Below, in pieces: positions 61,123 through 64,000 of a stretch of 64,000 bases of DNA. Position numbers and translations under genes: made by a program. Each line of letters opens with the position of its first letter. Positions within the stretch are counted from its first letter, which is position 1. The notes below the pieces were generated by a model that did not search any database, was not told where the DNA came from, and saw nothing but the letters and a program-made list of their open reading frames with translations. This stretch comes from Pseudomonas putida (lineage in GTDB: Bacteria > Pseudomonadota > Gammaproteobacteria > Pseudomonadales > Pseudomonadaceae), in the NCBI RefSeq assembly GCF_001636055.1, contig NZ_CP011789.1:3224001-3288000 (forward strand). Direction: 5' to 3'.

Positions 61123-62454
61123 TCAGGCGACTTGGCCGTGGCCGTGCGACGTCTGACGCTTGGCAGGGTCGCCCAGCCAGAGCATCAGGCAGGTACCAAT
61201 CATCAGGATCGAGGCCACGGCGAAGAACGGTAAGGTGAAGCTGTGCGTGGCATCCTTGATCAGGCCGATCAGAAACGGCCCGGTAAAACCGCCCAGGTTG
61301 CCGATCGATACGATCATCGCCAAGCCGCCAGCCGCAGCGCGACCGGTGAGGAAGGTGGACGGTATTGCCCAGAACGTGGCCTGGAAGGACAGGATACTCG
61401 CCACCGCTATGCACAGACTGGCGATCTTCAATAGCGGCTGGTCGATCAGCGCGGCAGCTACCAGGGCTACAGCGGCTGTGGCCAGTGCGCCGACCACGTA
61501 GGGCAGGCGATGCTGGCTGCGGTTCGCCAGGCGTGCCCATAGCGTCATGGCCAGGGCGCCGAGCAGGTAGGGCAGTGCCACCACGAAGCCGACCACTCCG
61601 CTGGCGATCCCCAGGCTTTTGATGATCTGCGGCAGCCACAGGCCGATACCGATGGAGCCGACGATGCAGCAGAAGTTGATGGCTGCCAGGGTAAACACCT
61701 TTGGGTTGGTCAGCGCGGCGCGCAAGGTATTGCCATGCGAGGCACCGATCGCCTGCTGTTCCTCGGCCAGACGCTGGCTCAGCCAGGCTTTTTCACGTGG
61801 CTTCAACCATTTGGCCTTGGCCGGGCTGTCGACCAGCACGAACAGGCAGGCGATACCCAGCAATACCGCCGGCATCGACTCGGTGACCAGCAGCAACTGC
61901 CAGTTCTTCAGGCCCCAGACGCCGTGCTGTTCCATCAGCCAGCCGGACAACGGCGAACCGACGATATTGGCCACCGGAATCCCCAGCAGAAACGCCGCGG
62001 TAGCTTTTGCCCGCCATTTGCCCGGGAACCAGTAGGTGAAATACAGGTACACACCCGGCGTGAAGCCCGCCTCGGCCAGGCCCAGTAGGAAGCGCGCAAT
62101 ACTGAAGCTGACAGGCCCGGTGGCGCACGCCGTGGCCATGGAGATCAGCCCCCAGGTGATCATGATCCGTGCAATCCAGACACGTGCGCCAAAGCGTTGC
62201 ATCAGCAGATTGCTGGGAATCTCGAATATGAAGTAGCCGAAGAAGAACAGCCCTGCCGCCCAACCGAACATCGTTGCGGTCAGGCCCAGGTCCTGGTTCA
62301 TGCTGATGGCGGCAAAACCAACGTTGGTGCGGTCCAGATAGCTGATCACGTAGCAGATGAAGATGAACGGAACCAGGCGCCACAGGACGCGGCGCATGAG
62401 ACGTTCGCCCTCGGCGTCGCTAAGCGGCGCCTGGGTAGTGGTTTCGTGGGTCAT
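61123..62454 (-). CDS. MFS transporter, ACS family
   Basis: The 443-residue carrier has ACS blocks (WRLVPFIFICYVISYLDRTNVGFAAISM, EIPSNLLMQRFGARVWIARIMITWG, EAGFTPGVYLYFTYWFPGKWRAK). It lies 45 bp downstream of the SMP-30 lactonase on the same strand; both are expressed together and probably serve the same sugar acid or lactone. It is the third ACS carrier within 11 kb. Confidence 0.86.
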   Translation of the reverse strand: MTHETTTQAPLSDAEGERLMRRVLWRLVPFIFICYVISYLDRTNVGFAAISMNQDLGLTATMFGWAAGLFFFGYFIFEIPSNLLMQRFGARVWIARIMITWGLISMATACATGPVSFSIARFLLGLAEAGFTPGVYLYFTYWFPGKWRAKATAAFLLGIPVANIVGSPLSGWLMEQHGVWGLKNWQLLLVTESMPAVLLGIACLFVLVDSPAKAKWLKPREKAWLSQRLAEEQQAIGASHGNTLRAALTNPKVFTLAAINFCCIVGSIGIGLWLPQIIKSLGIASGVVGFVVALPYLLGALAMTLWARLANRSQHRLPYVVGALATAAVALVAAALIDQPLLKIASLCIAVASILSFQATFWAIPSTFLTGRAAAGGLAMIVSIGNLGGFTGPFLIGLIKDATHSFTLPFFAVASILMIGTCLMLWLGDPAKRQTSHGHGQVA

Positions 62455-62499
62455 GTCGTCACTCTCTTGTAGTTGTTGTGTGCGCTGACAGGCGCGGGT

Positions 62500-63420
62500 T
62501 CAGCTGTGGGAGTACATGGCCAGCCCAGGGGTGGTGGTGCGGACCTGGAGGATGCTGCCGGTCTCGGATTCGGTAATGAACAAGGTCTGGCCGTCTTCAC
62601 CGCCAAAAGCCAGGTTGGTATTGCTGATCCCTGCGCAGGAAACGATGCGTTGCAGTGGCTCGGCGACTTTCGACAGCTTCCACACCGAGCCGAAGCCGGT
62701 GTGCGCGATGTACAGGTTGCTTTGCGCATCCAGCGCCAGGCCATCAGGCCCGCCCAAGCCGCCATGCAATTGGGCGAACACCCCGACCTTGCCGACGATC
62801 GACCCATTCCCCAGAGGGATGCGCCAGATCTGTTGCGCGCGGGTCACAGCTACTAGCAGATGATTCAGATGAGGGTCGTAGACGATGCCGTTGGGGCTTG
62901 GAATGGTGCCCAGCAGGCAAGTCAGATTGCCTTTGGCATCGAGCTTGTACACACGGCCAGTGGCATCCTGCAGGCCGGTCTGGCCTTGGTCGGTGAAATA
63001 CATGTCGCCGTTGGGCGCGAACACCAGATCGTTGACGCCCTTGAAGCCTTCGGAGCCTGCCGAGGCGAGCAGTGCCTCGATAGCACCGGTCTGCGGGTCG
63101 AGCAGCATGATGCCGCGCTTGTAGTCGGTGATGAAGATGCGGCCGTCCTGGTGGATCTTCAGGCCATTGGGCCAGCCATCGTATTGACACACCAACTCCC
63201 ATTCGCCTTGTGGCGAAATGCGGAAGATCCGTCCATTGGGGATATCGGTCACGTACAGGCGACCTTGGCGGTCGAAGGAGGGCCCCTCAAGGAACGAGTC
63301 GATGGCACGGCCTTGACGATTGGCATTGGCCCAGCTTGTCGGGCGCGGGTCGCGAAAGCGCTCGGGCAAGCGGGTGAAAACACGGGTTTCAACGGTCGGC
63401 GGGGCAGCGAAAAAGCTCAT
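62500..63420 (-). CDS. SMP-30/gluconolactonase-type lactonase
   Basis: The 306-residue six-bladed beta-propeller of the SMP-30 family has FLEGPSFDRQGRLYVTDIPNGRIFRI (metal Glu), WPNGLKIHQDGRIFITDYKRGIMLLD (Asn), KGVNDLVFAPNGDMYFTDQGQTG and GGPDGLALDAQSNLYIAHTGFGSV (Asp). These enzymes open sugar-acid lactones. There is no signal peptide. ATG 63420 follows GGAGCGCCC; the frame is open a further nine codons upstream without an RBS. First gene of the operon with the ACS carrier. Confidence 0.87.
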   Translation of the reverse strand: MSFFAAPPTVETRVFTRLPERFRDPRPTSWANANRQGRAIDSFLEGPSFDRQGRLYVTDIPNGRIFRISPQGEWELVCQYDGWPNGLKIHQDGRIFITDYKRGIMLLDPQTGAIEALLASAGSEGFKGVNDLVFAPNGDMYFTDQGQTGLQDATGRVYKLDAKGNLTCLLGTIPSPNGIVYDPHLNHLLVAVTRAQQIWRIPLGNGSIVGKVGVFAQLHGGLGGPDGLALDAQSNLYIAHTGFGSVWKLSKVAEPLQRIVSCAGISNTNLAFGGEDGQTLFITESETGSILQVRTTTPGLAMYSHS

Positions 63421-63480
63421 GGGCGCTCCTGGCGGGGAGGGACGCACGCGCGTCCGAATTGTTTTTCTTTTCTTTTTTAC

Positions 63481-63599
63481 TGCAATGCCGTTGCAAAATA
63501 AACCATCACGATAGGAAATGCGATTGATTTTGCCCGTTTAAACTGGCTATTGACGAACGGTGCATGTTTATGACCTTCTGTAAAGGAAATGGCGTTCTA
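63481..63599. promoter_or_regulatory. divergent promoter region with three copies of the 15-bp motif
   Basis: TGCAATGCCGTTGCA (63481-63495) is a perfect TGCAA-N5-TTGCA dyad. Related copies follow: GGAAATGCGATTGAT (63514-63528) and GGAAATGGCGTTCTA (63585-63599). They lie between the divergent lactonase and ABC binding-protein genes; the last copy ends 24 bp before the latter's start. Confidence 0.5.
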
Positions 63600-63623
63600 A
63601 AATAATAACAAGTGGAGTTTGCT

Positions 63624-64000
63624 ATGTACCTAAGCACATGGCGCAGGCTGTGCCATCCTCGTTTGTCCCTGAGAAGCCTCTCGATTGCCCTTGGTCTGGC
63701 TGCAGTCTGCGCGACGGCGCAAGCCGAGCAAGACCGCGTTACCCTTGCCATCCAGTACGGTTATGCCTACTTGCCGGTCACGGTCGCCGACAAGCTGGGT
63801 ATGTTCCGTCAGCAAGCCAAGGCCCATGGGCACCCGGACGCGGACTTCGAGATCAAGCGCATCAGTGGTGCCCCGGCAATCAATGACGCGCTCATCAGCG
63901 GCAATGTCGATATTGGCGCCTATGGTTTGTCCGGGACGTTGATTGCCTGGGAGAAGACGCGTCGCTCGCTGGATGTCAGGGCTCTTTGCGCGCTGGTGGC
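63624..64000 (+). CDS. NitT/TauT-type ABC transporter substrate-binding protein, N-terminal part (runs off the window)
   Basis: The first 125 residues are visible. A signal peptide (MYLSTWRRLCHPRLSLRSLS, then IALGLAAVCATAQA) precedes RVTLAIQYGYAYLPVTVADKLGMF, FEIKRISGAPAINDALISGNVDIGAYGLSGTLIAWEK, the N-terminal lobe of the NMT1/NitT-TauT binding proteins. The family takes up sulfonates, nitrate, bicarbonate, thiamine precursors and aromatic acids. AGTGGAG precedes the ATG at 63624. Permease and ATPase genes are expected next, beyond the window. Confidence 0.8.
   Translation, partial: MYLSTWRRLCHPRLSLRSLSIALGLAAVCATAQAEQDRVTLAIQYGYAYLPVTVADKLGMFRQQAKAHGHPDADFEIKRISGAPAINDALISGNVDIGAYGLSGTLIAWEKTRRSLDVRALCALV

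Overview
The window looks like a chromosomal segment of a Pseudomonas of the P. putida type. The evidence is the high GC content, dense operons, many LysR/MFS catabolic modules, Pseudomonas-type small secreted proteins (DUF2790) and several copies of a short palindromic element (core GCGGGCTTGCCCGC, ending in CTCCTACAGG) of the kind known as the P. putida REP. I see no rRNA, tRNA, CRISPR array, phage or insertion sequence. All assignments come from reading translations and motifs; no database search was run.

Region by region. 1-379: 5' part of rlhA (23S rRNA hydroxylase). 523-3838: a two-gene, less GC-rich island with an exported Hint-domain protein and a five-repeat FN3-like protein. 3963-7903: LysR diverging from a CitMHS transporter - AtuA (DUF1446) - AtuA-like operon. 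7912-12702: RidA-like protein, trmK, DUF2790 protein, LysR, an MFS carrier and two small secreted proteins. 12890-17473: MFS - HMG-CoA-lyase-type enzyme - CaiB CoA-transferase - LysR, a probable branched dicarboxylic acid pathway. 17486-19394: membrane protein and zinc alcohol dehydrogenase. 19707-24568: M20 hydrolase - MHS transporter - amidase - IclR, an amide/conjugate degradation operon. 25161-29046: polar amino acid ABC transporter (fused permease-ATPase; binding-protein gene carries a frameshift) with a GntR regulator and a DUF1989 protein. 29443-33806: cstA - ybdD followed by a Cache histidine kinase/NarL regulator pair. 33862-35010: thioester-reductase-like dehydrogenase. 35471-39683: the iron operon efeU-efeO-efeB-efeM under a Fur box. 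39927-45641: TetR, an HD-domain gene broken by a stop codon, a membrane protein behind a TetR-like operator, a gluconate-type permease, a peroxiredoxin, and a MerR/MFS divergent pair. 46001-49721: three-subunit molybdenum hydroxylase operon, flanked on both sides by remnants of unrelated enzymes.

51150-64000 is the richest accessory stretch. It holds an SDR, a split transketolase, a Tat-exported amidohydrolase, a D-2-hydroxyacid dehydrogenase, an RraA/HMG-aldolase-like protein, an SMP-30-type lactonase, four MFS carriers and the start of a NitT/TauT-type ABC binding protein. A repeated 15-bp motif (GnAATG-N3-TT core) occurs in two separate intergenic regions in front of five of these genes. 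I read this as one co-regulated pathway for a sugar-acid-like compound whose identity the sequence does not give.

Broken genes: the ABC binding protein (1-nt frameshift near 28274), the HD-domain protein (TAA at 40632), an SDR remnant (45645-45940) and a ThDP-enzyme remnant (49821-49922).
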